From contig QKJQ01000027.1 in assembly GCA_003249225.1 (NCBI GenBank), forward strand, positions 62,001 to 126,000: DNA of 64,000 nt, read 5' to 3'. This stretch comes from Clostridia bacterium. GTDB lineage: Bacteria; Bacillota; Clostridia; Lachnospirales; Lachnospiraceae. Positions 25,315 through 35,008 of this stretch are shown in pieces. Positions within the stretch are counted from its first letter, which is position 1. Every line of letters begins with the position of its first letter. The position numbers were made by a program, and so were the translations under genes. The notes below the pieces were generated by a model. It saw nothing but the letters and a program-made list of their open reading frames with translations, was not told the DNA's origin and ran no database searches.

Positions 25315-26727
25315 TCATTCCTGTGTAATTCCCATAGCGGAAACCATTGCATCCAGAATATTCTGATATCTGACTTTATAGGTTGTCCGACTGACTAATC
25401 CGAACAACTCTCCCGTTCCTGAAAAGGCACCATTATCCCACCAAACACACGGAACACCTGTCTTTGCTGCCTGGCCTGTATAATAGGCAGCCCATGCAGC
25501 CCGGTCTTCATCATTGTCTTTGTTCATTGCACCAAATTCTCCTATAATAACAGGAATGCCCTGACTGATAAATTTATCGTTTATTCTTGTCATCAGGTTG
25601 TCGATATCTCTTGTATCCGCAGCATTTGCAGCATTCCATGCAGAGGTACCACTCTTATTCAAAGCAAAATTATATGGTGTGTATGCATGTACCGATACGA
25701 TCAGACGATCATCATTTGGCAGCACGATATCATTTATTACGGCCGCCTCCCCTGAGGCTGCATAGCCAGGAAGCATCAGAAATCTGGTCTTGTTCTTCCC
25801 GGAAGCCTCACGTATGGTCGATACAAACGCAGCATTGATATGGTTTATAACGGCTCTTGCTTCTGCTGTCCCACCATTCCACTCATACGCGGTATTACGA
25901 AGTCTCGGTTCGTTCATACATTCAAAGATCAGGTGTTCGTCATAATCTTTGAAAACTTCTGCAATCTGTGCCCACATGGCAGTGAGCTGCAGCGTGGCGG
26001 CATCTTCATTCTCTGTATAAGGATCGTACCATTCCTCATGGTGCATGTTTATGATGACATATAGATCATTTTCATAACAATAATCTACAATCTCTTTTAC
26101 TCTGCCCATAAATTCTTCATTAATTTTGTATTCTGGTCCATCGCCTGTAAAAGCCTGCCATGTAACAGGAATACGTACAATAGAAAAACCATTTTCTTTC
26201 AAGGTTGCCATTAATTCAGAAGTTGTTGCCGGATTTCCCCATGAGGTCTCTTGCGAAGTCGCTGTTTTCTTGTTTCCACCCGTTGCATCCATTGTATTTC
26301 CAAGGTTCCAGCCCAGTGAAAAATTGCTGACAAATTCCATTGCTGTCATAGATGCAAAATCAATATCTTCCTGATCCACTGGTGCACTGTTTTCTTCCCC
26401 CTCCATATCAGCAGTTTCCTTATTCTCTCCGTCTTCCTCAGAACTTACTTCTGTGCTTTTCGTTGGTTCGGCTGTTACCTCTTTGGCTTCCCCTGATGTT
26501 GTATCTTCCGTTGTCGGTGTGATTTCTGCTGTCGGTGTGGTATCTGCTGTCGGGGTGGTTTCATCTGTTGGCGTATTCTGAGCAGCAGGGGTTGCGGTGC
26601 TTACCTCTGATACCTGATTGCCTGTCCTATTGTTTTCCGACGTGTTCTGGCACCCGCCAAAAAGTGATATCACCATTACAGAGAGTAGAATAATGCTTAT
26701 CTTACGCAGTCCGGCCATTTTCCTCAT
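25315..26727 (-). CDS. Secreted GH5 glycoside hydrolase lipoprotein (endo-beta-glycanase)
   Basis: This 470-residue surface lipoprotein has a lipobox ending FGGC at about residue 26. A T/P/E-rich linker with repeated TPTA and TPTT units spans about 30-115. The GH5 barrel runs from about 125 to 465: NFSLGWNLGNTMD, VRIPVTWQ, VIINMHHEEW, FECMNEPR with the acid/base glutamate, VHAYTPYNFAL, IIGEFGAMN with the nucleophile, and CVWWDNG. The GWNLGNTMD pattern suggests subfamily 4, whose members attack mixed glucan, xyloglucan or glucomannan. In this operon glucomannan is the likely target. No binding module is seen. Start ATG follows a GGAAGAGG site. Confidence 0.87.
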   Translation of the reverse strand: MRKMAGLRKISIILLSVMVISLFGGCQNTSENNRTGNQVSEVSTATPAAQNTPTDETTPTADTTPTAEITPTTEDTTSGEAKEVTAEPTKSTEVSSEEDGENKETADMEGEENSAPVDQEDIDFASMTAMEFVSNFSLGWNLGNTMDATGGNKKTATSQETSWGNPATTSELMATLKENGFSIVRIPVTWQAFTGDGPEYKINEEFMGRVKEIVDYCYENDLYVIINMHHEEWYDPYTENEDAATLQLTAMWAQIAEVFKDYDEHLIFECMNEPRLRNTAYEWNGGTAEARAVINHINAAFVSTIREASGKNKTRFLMLPGYAASGEAAVINDIVLPNDDRLIVSVHAYTPYNFALNKSGTSAWNAANAADTRDIDNLMTRINDKFISQGIPVIIGEFGAMNKDNDEDRAAWAAYYTGQAAKTGVPCVWWDNGAFSGTGELFGLVSRTTYKVRYQNILDAMVSAMGITQE

Positions 26728-26779
26728 GGTTTACCTCTTCCTTTTTGAAATAAAGTAATAAATCTTTTACCTTATTTTA

Positions 26780-26811
26780 TATACTTCCGGGGAGTACTCC
26801 CCGGAAGTATA
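26780..26811 (-). promoter_or_regulatory. Perfect 32-bp palindrome after the solute-binding protein gene
   Basis: TATACTTCCGGGGAGT followed directly by its exact reverse complement lies between the sugar-binding protein and GH5 genes. There is no T run, so the stem more likely protects the 3' end of the upstream mRNA or trims expression of the downstream genes than ends transcription fully. Confidence 0.7.
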
Positions 26812-26826
26812 CCCTGACATCTCAGA

Positions 26827-28248
26827 TTACAGACCAAAAGCCTCGTCAATAAGTGACTGCAAAACGTTCTTTGTCTGTTCTGCCATTTGTGACGGTGTGT
26901 AGGATCCTTCAATCAGCATCTGAAGATTGAATTCACTGTTCGGGAAGGTAAGACTTTCCCAGATATCAAGTGTCTGCTTTTCTCCCATCATTTTCAGGTA
27001 CTCAAAATTGCGTTCTGAATACATAGCATCTTCCCACCAGGTAAGATCACTGTCACGATAGTCTGTGTCATAATTATACCAGTTCGACCAGTCAAACATT
27101 ACCTGGTAAACAAGAGCCGGGTTATCTACACCAACCGGAATGATATACCAGTTGCCTGCTGTTTTATAGGTAGCATTTGTTTCCTGATTACCACTTGGTC
27201 CGATCGGCCACGGTACAATACCAAACTCAAAACCAAGTTCATCGACTGTATAGTCTGACATGATCCAGCCCGGAGCAGCCCAGAAAGCTGTGAGGCCGTC
27301 GGCGAAGCAATTGTTATTGCCCCAGAAATCATCCGGATCCCACGGTCTTGCAACATTATCAACATTGTACATATTATACATAAAATCAAGAACTTCAATG
27401 GTTGCAGGTGAACTGATTCCTTCGGTCGTACCATTTGCCATACCGGTTCCGTTCGACATCATAAGATTACTGAACAACTGTGTAAATACCGTACCGAGAC
27501 CATACACATCGGTAACACCATCGTTATTCTCATCAACGGTCAGAGCAAGGAGATACTCTCTGAACTTATCCCAGGTCCATTCACCTCTGTCATACAGATC
27601 CTGAGGATTTTCCAGACCAGCTTCATCAAGCATGGTCATATTAAATCCAAGCGGATAGGAATCCAGTGTAATGTTAGCCGGAGCAAACAGGTAGTTGCTC
27701 TCATCTCCCATAAGGTTCAGATAACGCATTACCTTCTGGTCGTTGAAGATATCACTGCTTGCTGAAGCATAACTTTCAATTGGCTGTGCATATCCATTTA
27801 ATACAGCAGGAATACCAAAGGTAAGGTCTACAAGATAGATATCACAGTCCGGCTGTCCAGCCATAATGGAGGTATTGATACTTTCAATATCACCAGCCCA
27901 GGTAAGATTTACAAACCGAAATTCTACATTATACTTTTCTTCAATTGCACGGATATTATCAAGCTGCATCTGTGCCTGTTCTACATTGGCAACGCTTGGA
28001 TTGTCATAGATATCATCGTGATCACTTGTATAATACTGATCATACCAGGTACCAACTGTAATTTCTCTGGTAGAAGTATGAGTTATCTCTACTTTAATAT
28101 CATCCTCATTTCCACTGACTACGGTCTGAGTATCTTCTCCTGTGTTTGCTGCGTTCCCTGCGTTATTCTTTGTTGTTGCATTTCCACAGGCTGCCAGTGA
28201 TGCTGTCATAACAAGAATCAATAAAATCGCTGCTGCTTTCTTTAACAT
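26827..28248 (-). CDS. Sugar ABC transporter solute-binding lipoprotein
   Basis: This 473-residue family-1 extracellular binding protein has a lipobox ending SLAAC at about residue 21 and a short polar linker. The binding domain follows from about 50, with MAGQPDCDIYLVDL, NMTMLDEAGLENPQDLYDRGEWTWDKFREYLLAL and FADGLTAFWAAPGWIMSDY. These are typical of oligosaccharide-binding proteins of the CUT1 class. It would deliver mannooligosaccharides to one of the two permease pairs, most simply the pair just upstream in the operon. It starts 16 bases after the carbohydrate-binding lipoprotein stop, with an AAGGGAGAG site. Confidence 0.88.
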   Translation of the reverse strand: MLKKAAAILLILVMTASLAACGNATTKNNAGNAANTGEDTQTVVSGNEDDIKVEITHTSTREITVGTWYDQYYTSDHDDIYDNPSVANVEQAQMQLDNIRAIEEKYNVEFRFVNLTWAGDIESINTSIMAGQPDCDIYLVDLTFGIPAVLNGYAQPIESYASASSDIFNDQKVMRYLNLMGDESNYLFAPANITLDSYPLGFNMTMLDEAGLENPQDLYDRGEWTWDKFREYLLALTVDENNDGVTDVYGLGTVFTQLFSNLMMSNGTGMANGTTEGISSPATIEVLDFMYNMYNVDNVARPWDPDDFWGNNNCFADGLTAFWAAPGWIMSDYTVDELGFEFGIVPWPIGPSGNQETNATYKTAGNWYIIPVGVDNPALVYQVMFDWSNWYNYDTDYRDSDLTWWEDAMYSERNFEYLKMMGEKQTLDIWESLTFPNSEFNLQMLIEGSYTPSQMAEQTKNVLQSLIDEAFGL

Positions 28249-28264
28249 AATAACTCTCCCTTCC

Positions 28265-30334
28265 TTAGTTTATGATCTGAACCTGCTGAACCGTAAGTGA
28301 AGAATTACAATCACCAACATTCATGGCATCCAGAGTCGTAAAATCACTGCCATATACAGCTACAATGTCTGCATAGTCAAAAGTTGCTTCTGTTTCATTA
28401 AAGCTTGAAGGACTAACTTTTGCCCAGCCTTCTCCACCACTCCAGCTTTGGAATATCAGCTCAAGAGGTGCTACCTGTTCTGCATCGATGTCAGATGCGG
28501 TGTAGTTCACAACTACCATACACCCTTCCGTGAAAAGTGCCGTATCTAGTGTCCCGCCATCATTTTTGATGGTTCCATAGATTGCCGCCTGTCCCCAGCC
28601 GCTGCTGCTTCCTGACCCGCCTGTCATGGTAAGCGTCGTTGCCGATCCTCCCGGTACCAGAATCGAAACCTGATTTACGGTAAGAGAGCTGTTGCAGTCG
28701 CCAACGTTAATGTTGTCGAGCGTCGTAAAGTCACTGCCATAAACAGCTATGATATCTTCATAGGTGAAGGTCGCTTCTGTTTCTGTAAAGGAAGAAGGAC
28801 TTACCTTAGCCCAGCCTTCACCGCCACTCCAGCTCTGGAAGATCAATTCAAGAGGAGCCACCTGTTCTGCATCTACATTTGAAGCTGTGTAGTTTACAAC
28901 AATCACGGAGCCCGGAACAAGATTTGCTATGTCAAAGGTTCCGCCATCATTCTTTAATGTACCGTATTTTGATGCCTGTCCCCAGCCGCTGCTGCTTCCG
29001 GTACTGTCAGCCGATGGAGTCATAATGATTTCTGTTGATGCTGCTGCAGCTTTACCAATCGTTACCTTTTTAATCTCAACTTCCATACCCTGATCATTTA
29101 CACCAAAGAACTGAACATCCTTCGCCCAGTCAGCACCAAGGGCACCGATAATATCATCAACATAGAACTGAGCTATGTTCATTGATTCATTTATAGAAGT
29201 ATTGTTGTCCATCAGATAGATACGTCCGTTCGCTCCATCCCAGTCAACACAGCCATTCATACCTGTACCGACCGGCCAGTCGACCGCTTCTGTCGCAACG
29301 TCATTCACTGCTGTCCAGTGCTGGAACGTCAGTCCCATACGCTGCCAGTCTGAATATTCCATTTCATAGTATATTGTAATTACCGTTCCCGGTGCAAACA
29401 ATGCCGGATCATAATAGGTATAATCTGTAACCGAAGGATCAAAGGTAATTCCGGTCACAGGCCACCAGGAAGTACCTGTCGTACCTGCAAGCTCAACAAG
29501 TTCGGTCTCACCAATCGGTTTCTTCACATTATTCGACCAGTCAAGGGAACCAAAACCATTCGGACGATCAAAGGATACCGTCGTATCGACTGGAATTGCA
29601 TTTCCATCTGCATCACGAAGAATGATGTTATCAATGTACATATCAGCATTCAGAGGTGTATCCCCTTCCAGCCCGGTGTCCGTCTCCAGTGTAAGAATTG
29701 CAATATTCTTCATACCGGATACCATAGATTCGTTCTCTGCAAGCTCATAGCTCACAACCTTAGGATTTCCTTTTTTCACATATACAGACCATTCTCCTGC
29801 CACCTGTGCGGCAGCATCATCCTGAAGAACGCCTACATACAGAAAGCCTGATGTTGAATGAAAACTTCCGTCTTCATATTCTGTCATAAGTTTCAATTCG
29901 ATACTTCTTACATTTTCAATCTGATCGCCTGCAAGACTTGCCACATCGATACCAACTCTCGGAACACCTCCCTGTGTATCGATCTTAATCCATTTATTCC
30001 CATTGAAATCAACGATCGATAATTCCGAGTTGTCATATGTGCTAAGTGCAGTGTCCATCATAATGTATCCATAGTTACCATCCTCAAAGTCAGCCATATA
30101 TCCTGCGGCTTCTGTTGTCCCGATGGAGTTTGGATCAATTCCTTCCGGAACAGGTGTCGGTTCATATTCCGGAAGCGGTGTCGGCGTCGCTGTTACTGCA
30201 ACGGTGTCTGTTGCCGGTGTAACAGTGGTGGAATTCTCTGCCGCAGTGTTATTGCCACATCCTGAAAAACAAATAGAACAAATCAATGCAAGCAATGAAA
30301 GTAAAGCAAACCCAGTTTTTCTTTTTTTCAACAT
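28265..30334 (-). CDS. Multi-domain carbohydrate-binding surface lipoprotein, no catalytic domain seen
   Basis: This 689-residue lipoprotein has a lipobox ending CFSGC near residue 26 and a T/P-rich linker. A first beta-sandwich (about 75-260) contains YMADFEDGNYGYIMMDTALS and IKIDTQGGVPRVGIDVASL and resembles mannan-binding modules of the CBM27/CBM23 type. Three further related modules follow. The last two (about 450-562 and 575-689) are about 80% identical and both contain APLELIFQSWSGGEGWAKVS. The module at about 265-435 is a diverged relative with LTFQHWT and FYVDDIIGALG. No glycosidase motif is present. It probably captures glucomannan at the surface. Start ATG follows AAGGAGGAG. Confidence 0.75.
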   Translation of the reverse strand: MLKKRKTGFALLSLLALICSICFSGCGNNTAAENSTTVTPATDTVAVTATPTPLPEYEPTPVPEGIDPNSIGTTEAAGYMADFEDGNYGYIMMDTALSTYDNSELSIVDFNGNKWIKIDTQGGVPRVGIDVASLAGDQIENVRSIELKLMTEYEDGSFHSTSGFLYVGVLQDDAAAQVAGEWSVYVKKGNPKVVSYELAENESMVSGMKNIAILTLETDTGLEGDTPLNADMYIDNIILRDADGNAIPVDTTVSFDRPNGFGSLDWSNNVKKPIGETELVELAGTTGTSWWPVTGITFDPSVTDYTYYDPALFAPGTVITIYYEMEYSDWQRMGLTFQHWTAVNDVATEAVDWPVGTGMNGCVDWDGANGRIYLMDNNTSINESMNIAQFYVDDIIGALGADWAKDVQFFGVNDQGMEVEIKKVTIGKAAAASTEIIMTPSADSTGSSSGWGQASKYGTLKNDGGTFDIANLVPGSVIVVNYTASNVDAEQVAPLELIFQSWSGGEGWAKVSPSSFTETEATFTYEDIIAVYGSDFTTLDNINVGDCNSSLTVNQVSILVPGGSATTLTMTGGSGSSSGWGQAAIYGTIKNDGGTLDTALFTEGCMVVVNYTASDIDAEQVAPLELIFQSWSGGEGWAKVSPSSFNETEATFDYADIVAVYGSDFTTLDAMNVGDCNSSLTVQQVQIIN

Positions 30335-30487
30335 GATACTCCTCCTTATTTTTTTTAGTAAACCCTATTCTTTCCTTTGTTCTTTTTAACCGTGATTATG
30401 CGGATCATCTTCGCATTTCACAGGCAGTTTTGTATGATACTCTCCCCTATCACTCCTTTCCTCTCCTCTATTCATACTGTGGTGCAA

Positions 30488-31480
30488 TTATCCAACAATA
30501 CCGCTTCGTTCGACGCCTTCCATAAAATACTTCTGCAATGCCACATAGATAATGATGACAGGAAGAATGACCAGGACAACGCCTGCATAGGTGTAAAGCT
30601 GCAAGATCGTAGGATCAACGATTCTGTCCAGATTTCCAATCGTTCCGGATAGTGTCGTGATGCTTTTACTGATTGACTCTTTTGTATTAATTACAAACAG
30701 ATTCGCAAAAAACAAATCATTGTATTGCCATACCAGCGAGAATATCGATACGGTTATAACAGACGGTATCGCATTTACCAGCATAATACGAAAATACGTG
30801 AACCAGGGTCCGGCTCCATCAACAAGTGCTGCTTCTTCAATTTCTTTTGGAAGACCTCGAAAGAACTGATTAAAAATATAAATATAAAGTCCTGAGCGAA
30901 GTCCACATCCAAGTAATGTCATAATGTACATTGGCCAGGTAGAACCAAGCAGGGAAATGGGTTCACCATTGATTGCGGTAACAATTCCAAGCGGATCAAA
31001 ATTACGGAAGACCATATACAAAGGAACCATAATTGTATGAGTCGGAATTACGATCATTACAACAACACAGCCAAACAAGACCTTTTTAAAAGGGAATTGG
31101 AATCGAGCAAAACCATATCCCACCATCGAAGTTATGACGACCTGAAGGATCAGCAGGGACAGATCATACCACAAACTTTTTAATAGCACGGTCAGATAGT
31201 CAAGTCTGAGCCAGGATAAACGGTACCGGTCCAGAGTCGGATCTTTCGGTATTATATAGACAGATTTATCATAAACATCTGTATCAGAAAAAAATGAACT
31301 GCTTATAATACCGATCAGCGGACTCAAAATAATGTAGCACATTCCTATGATAATGACCCATCGAAAAAGGAGAAGTAGAAATTGTTTTGCCATATTAAAA
31401 GCTTTGCTGCGGTCATTGGCAAATTGTTTGTCCTGTTTCACATTAATAACAATATTTTTTGCTTTCTCAACAAGCTGCAT
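30488..31480 (-). CDS. Sugar ABC transporter permease, MalG type (pair 2)
   Basis: This 330-residue membrane permease of the binding-protein-dependent family has an N-terminal segment at about 35-55 and five more hydrophobic stretches. The cytoplasmic EAA loop reads GLPKEIEEAALVDGAGPWFTYF, the MalG-like coupling-helix motif that contacts the ATPase. It pairs with the MalF-like permease whose gene ends 15 bases upstream. No ATPase gene is present in the locus, so a shared MsmX-type ATPase elsewhere is likely. The N-terminus is somewhat longer than usual. Confidence 0.92.
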   Translation of the reverse strand: MQLVEKAKNIVINVKQDKQFANDRSKAFNMAKQFLLLLFRWVIIIGMCYIILSPLIGIISSSFFSDTDVYDKSVYIIPKDPTLDRYRLSWLRLDYLTVLLKSLWYDLSLLILQVVITSMVGYGFARFQFPFKKVLFGCVVVMIVIPTHTIMVPLYMVFRNFDPLGIVTAINGEPISLLGSTWPMYIMTLLGCGLRSGLYIYIFNQFFRGLPKEIEEAALVDGAGPWFTYFRIMLVNAIPSVITVSIFSLVWQYNDLFFANLFVINTKESISKSITTLSGTIGNLDRIVDPTILQLYTYAGVVLVILPVIIIYVALQKYFMEGVERSGIVG

Positions 31481-31495
31481 ACTCTCTCCCCCTTT

Positions 31496-32407
31496 CTAGT
31501 TGTAGTAAAATGTTTTTCTGGATATCAGACCACATACAATAACAAGAATTGCACATACGATGACCGAACTTATTAAACTCATGGCCGAACTGTATCCCCA
31601 TTTTTGATTGGTAAAGGCCATCTCATAGGCTGCATTTACAACGTCACTGTTTATGAAGGAATCGACTACGGTATATACAATATTTGTAATTATTAATGGT
31701 GTCACCATTGGAAATGTAACCTTCCAGAAGGTCTCATACGCGGTAGCTCCCTCAATCTTTGATACTTCGTACATGGAAGCCGGAACTGCCTGTAAAGCAG
31801 CAATGAATACGACGATCTGAACACCGGATCTTGTGATGATATCATTGATTCTGCCTACTGCACTGACAACGTAATCCAGTATGGAGGGCGGCATACCAAT
31901 GTTTTCAAACATTGCAAAATAATAATCCACATTGATATTGACTGCTGAACTCGCAGTATCAACGGCAACGGTACTAACACCGTCAACCATTAACTGTCTG
32001 GCTGTATTGATGGTCTCCATAATTGCATCCGCATTCAGAATGACAGGGATAAAGAATATCGCACGTACCAGTGTTCTTCCTTTGAATTTCTGATTCAAAA
32101 GAATTGCCATCAAAAGACTGAAGAAAATAATCAGGGGAATATCAATGCCGATATCAAATACGGAGTTGACCAGAGTCTGCGTAAAACTGCCATGTTCCGT
32201 CAGCATATAAATATAATTATCCAGACCTACATAGGTAAATTTAACACCGCCTGTATCAAGCAGTTCAATGGAGTTGAAGCTCCATTTTACTGCCATAAAA
32301 ATACTTTTTACATAAAAGGTGAGAAAGCCAAGCAGCCAGGGTGATATAAACAGCAGTCCAACGACAGCACGTTTTTGAAGTAAAGTAAGTTTATATTTTT
32401 TAGTCAT
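31496..32407 (-). CDS. Sugar ABC transporter permease, MalF type (pair 2)
   Basis: This 303-residue permease begins MTKKYKLTLLQKRAVVGLLFISPWLLGFLTFYV, the usual first membrane helix of UgpA/MalF-like proteins. The EAA motif reads PASMYEVSKIEGATAYETFWKVTFPMVTPL. An extracytoplasmic loop of about 60 residues (TINTARQLMVDGVSTVAVDT and following) sits between membrane helices. The ATG at 32407 lies 8 bases inside the DUF5696 gene end, with AAGGAGG in front, so the two are translationally coupled. That coupling ties the DUF5696 protein to this permease pair. Confidence 0.92.
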   Translation of the reverse strand: MTKKYKLTLLQKRAVVGLLFISPWLLGFLTFYVKSIFMAVKWSFNSIELLDTGGVKFTYVGLDNYIYMLTEHGSFTQTLVNSVFDIGIDIPLIIFFSLLMAILLNQKFKGRTLVRAIFFIPVILNADAIMETINTARQLMVDGVSTVAVDTASSAVNINVDYYFAMFENIGMPPSILDYVVSAVGRINDIITRSGVQIVVFIAALQAVPASMYEVSKIEGATAYETFWKVTFPMVTPLIITNIVYTVVDSFINSDVVNAAYEMAFTNQKWGYSSAMSLISSVIVCAILVIVCGLISRKTFYYN

Positions 32408-34997
32408 TGCTGCCTCCTTCCACCACATAGGAATTTGCTTCTATCGTCATCTGATCAATTGTCACCGGATTTTCTGTCGTATTTATATAGAATACATATC
32501 CATTGGAGTATGTGATTTTCTTAACGCCTTCTGCAAGAATCTCATGCTCTGTTATGGTGCAGCCGGCAACTTTTGTGAGCACTTCATTTGCTTTGCTGTA
32601 AATTGCTACAGCATCCTCCATCCAGGTCTGATAACTTGTCGAATAATAACGGTTCAACCCCGTGTATTTCAATTCACTTGAATCTGCATAGGTAAAAGTA
32701 AAATGAGGCGATGCGCCATATTCGATCAGATGAAGAACAATGTCATCCTGGTCAAAAGTATCACTTAAGTTAATCGAAGTACCACAGTAATTAATGCAGC
32801 CGTGCATTACCATCTCATAAAAAGGTATTTCTTCATCAATTGAATAATAAGTATTCGCTGAAGTTGCCACATTGATCAGATCATCTGCATAGGACAGACC
32901 ATAAAAATTACAATCGTTGAAAAGTAACTGTTTCCCAGTTTCCTGCAAGGTGTCCAACTGATCGAGGACAATCTGTTTTGCATATTCACGGTCTATGAAT
33001 TCTGTTCTTTTCTTATCCGAATAAAGCGTATCCCCCAGATCGCGCAGTGAAATTCCTGTAATATCGTAATTCTCTATCTCCTTTGCAAAATCCGAAACGT
33101 AACGAGGCAGGAACTTTGGAGACAATAGGTCATATAGCGTTTCAATATAGAAAAGTGATGACAGATTCGTCAGAGTTGCCGGATTTACCTGTCCAAAGGA
33201 AGCAATTCTTCCTCCCGCATAATATCTTGCGGTCTCTCGCAGATAATTGTATCTCTTCGAAATATAGGTCACTTTCTCAAACGCTACATCAGCATATAAT
33301 TTCCCCCCTGTACTTTCCAGCAAACTGCTCAGCTCCTCAAATTCTTTTTTCCCTCCAAGTTTAGACAGTCCTGTAATCTTATCCGGTACATCATGATAAT
33401 ATCCTCCATTGAACCACCCCTGGTAATTCATTACCAGATTTGACACGGAGGCGTCATTAAATGTATCTGCAATTTCGGCCGCCTGATCAAAGGTCGTCAT
33501 TGCCTCCGTCTTCAAATACTGAATTCCGAGGAAATAATCGTATCGTTTTACTCCTCCAATGATGTCCAGATACATTGGAATGGAACTGCTTTCCTCCAAT
33601 AGTTCCAACGTTCCTTCCTGCAGCAGGCGATCACGAAAATAATTCGCCATACCTGAATATCCATCCTCGTCGTCTGTCAGAAAGGAATATCTCATCTGAA
33701 TATCGACATCATAGATTTCATCTTCTGCGATTGGCAGGTCAGCCTCACTTCCCGTTGAACCGAACATGGACAGTTTGCTTGTGTTACGAAGTGAATACTG
33801 AGAGTAAATGTAATTGTAACTGTTCAATTTCCCTGAGATTGACGCGGTCAGTAACGCAAGGGATTCTCCGTTTTCTATGGAAACGAAAATGCCGCTGTTC
33901 TCTCTCTGAATGCCAAAAACAGGAAGTCTTGCCGTTAATGCGTTTTCTACGACTACATTTTCTGAGGCAAGCGGATCAATTCCGTAAATATACTGTGCAT
34001 AATCCTGTACATTAGTTTTCCCATTATTAAAGTAAATGAGCGATCCCGATCCATTTGGCACCAGCATATAACCATTTTCATCCGTACCTGCTGCTCCAAA
34101 ATAGCGAAGAAGCTGAATGTTTGAAATTTTGGAACCACCATTTTCTTTGATTAGCGACGTAGGCAGGTTTACAACAAGTGAATCTCCGGAAAGCCGGTAT
34201 TCCAACGCTACAACGAACGACATTGGTACAATTCCTTCAATTCCCGAATCTGTCATATCTGACTCAAAATCTTCCTGTGTATACCCTGCACCTTCAAAAT
34301 ATTTGTTCAACTTACGAAGCGTTGATGCACCTGTTTTTGCCGCTTCGATCAGCTCCATCAGGTCACCGCTGCCTTCACTCGATTCCACATAACGCATTGT
34401 TACGAATTTAGCATCTTCCTCTGACATCTTTGCTGTGAATTTTTCAAGTCTTTCACTGGTTATGTATGTTGGTACAATGCCCGTCGGGCTGCTTAAGTCT
34501 CCAAGCGTGTACGTATATCGAATTCCATCTGCCAGGCTCTCAATCTCGACCTGAGAAAAGGCAACGGCCTGATCGTAGGAATTATAGGTTGCTGCAACAT
34601 GCGAAGTATTAATGAACTCAACCACGAGCTGAGACTGAAGAAGTGATTTGTTGATCTTTGAGGCAAGCGGATCGAACTCTGCATCCACCGGATTGGAATA
34701 GGTTATGGTTCCATTCCGCTTATCAACAATGGCAACCGCTGCTGTCTCTGTATTGGTATACAACTTCAAAACTTCATTCTCCGCTGCCAGCACCATACCA
34801 TCGACCATGGGATCGCTGTCCGCTAATTCCTTGAATTTTTTACCTTCTTCAATGTCATAGGAAGCTTTTGATTCTTTGTATTTGTCATACAGTTTGAAAT
34901 GAATCAGGGAATAAAGTCCAGAGATCAAAGCAATCAAAACAATCACTGTTACTATAACAAGTACTATTTTTTTTAGTAAACTCATTTTCTTTACCAT
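32400..34997 (-). CDS. DUF5696 protein, membrane-anchored glycosidase-like barrel of unknown activity
   Basis: This is an 865-residue protein with one N-terminal membrane anchor (about 10-30) and the rest outside the cell. The middle and C-terminal parts look like a beta-sandwich followed by a TIM-barrel: QMRYSFLTDDEDGYSGMANYFRDRL, MYLDIIGGVKRYDYFLGIQYLKTEAMTTF, LVMNYQGWFNGGYYHDVPDKI, LYADVAFEKV, and ISLRDLGDTLYSDKK. DUF5696 proteins occur with CUT1 permeases in Firmicutes, and no activity has been established to my knowledge. Start ATG at 34997 is six bases after AGGGAGG. It overlaps the next permease gene. A distant glycosidase or an accessory of the importer are both possible. Confidence 0.75.
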   Translation of the reverse strand: MVKKMSLLKKIVLVIVTVIVLIALISGLYSLIHFKLYDKYKESKASYDIEEGKKFKELADSDPMVDGMVLAAENEVLKLYTNTETAAVAIVDKRNGTITYSNPVDAEFDPLASKINKSLLQSQLVVEFINTSHVAATYNSYDQAVAFSQVEIESLADGIRYTYTLGDLSSPTGIVPTYITSERLEKFTAKMSEEDAKFVTMRYVESSEGSGDLMELIEAAKTGASTLRKLNKYFEGAGYTQEDFESDMTDSGIEGIVPMSFVVALEYRLSGDSLVVNLPTSLIKENGGSKISNIQLLRYFGAAGTDENGYMLVPNGSGSLIYFNNGKTNVQDYAQYIYGIDPLASENVVVENALTARLPVFGIQRENSGIFVSIENGESLALLTASISGKLNSYNYIYSQYSLRNTSKLSMFGSTGSEADLPIAEDEIYDVDIQMRYSFLTDDEDGYSGMANYFRDRLLQEGTLELLEESSSIPMYLDIIGGVKRYDYFLGIQYLKTEAMTTFDQAAEIADTFNDASVSNLVMNYQGWFNGGYYHDVPDKITGLSKLGGKKEFEELSSLLESTGGKLYADVAFEKVTYISKRYNYLRETARYYAGGRIASFGQVNPATLTNLSSLFYIETLYDLLSPKFLPRYVSDFAKEIENYDITGISLRDLGDTLYSDKKRTEFIDREYAKQIVLDQLDTLQETGKQLLFNDCNFYGLSYADDLINVATSANTYYSIDEEIPFYEMVMHGCINYCGTSINLSDTFDQDDIVLHLIEYGASPHFTFTYADSSELKYTGLNRYYSTSYQTWMEDAVAIYSKANEVLTKVAGCTITEHEILAEGVKKITYSNGYVFYINTTENPVTIDQMTIEANSYVVEGGSND

Positions 34998-35008
34998 TGC
35001 CATCCTCC

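Noticed and set aside
33575-34015. 146-residue plus-strand frame
   Set aside because: It is a shadow of the DUF5696 gene, without a ribosome binding site.
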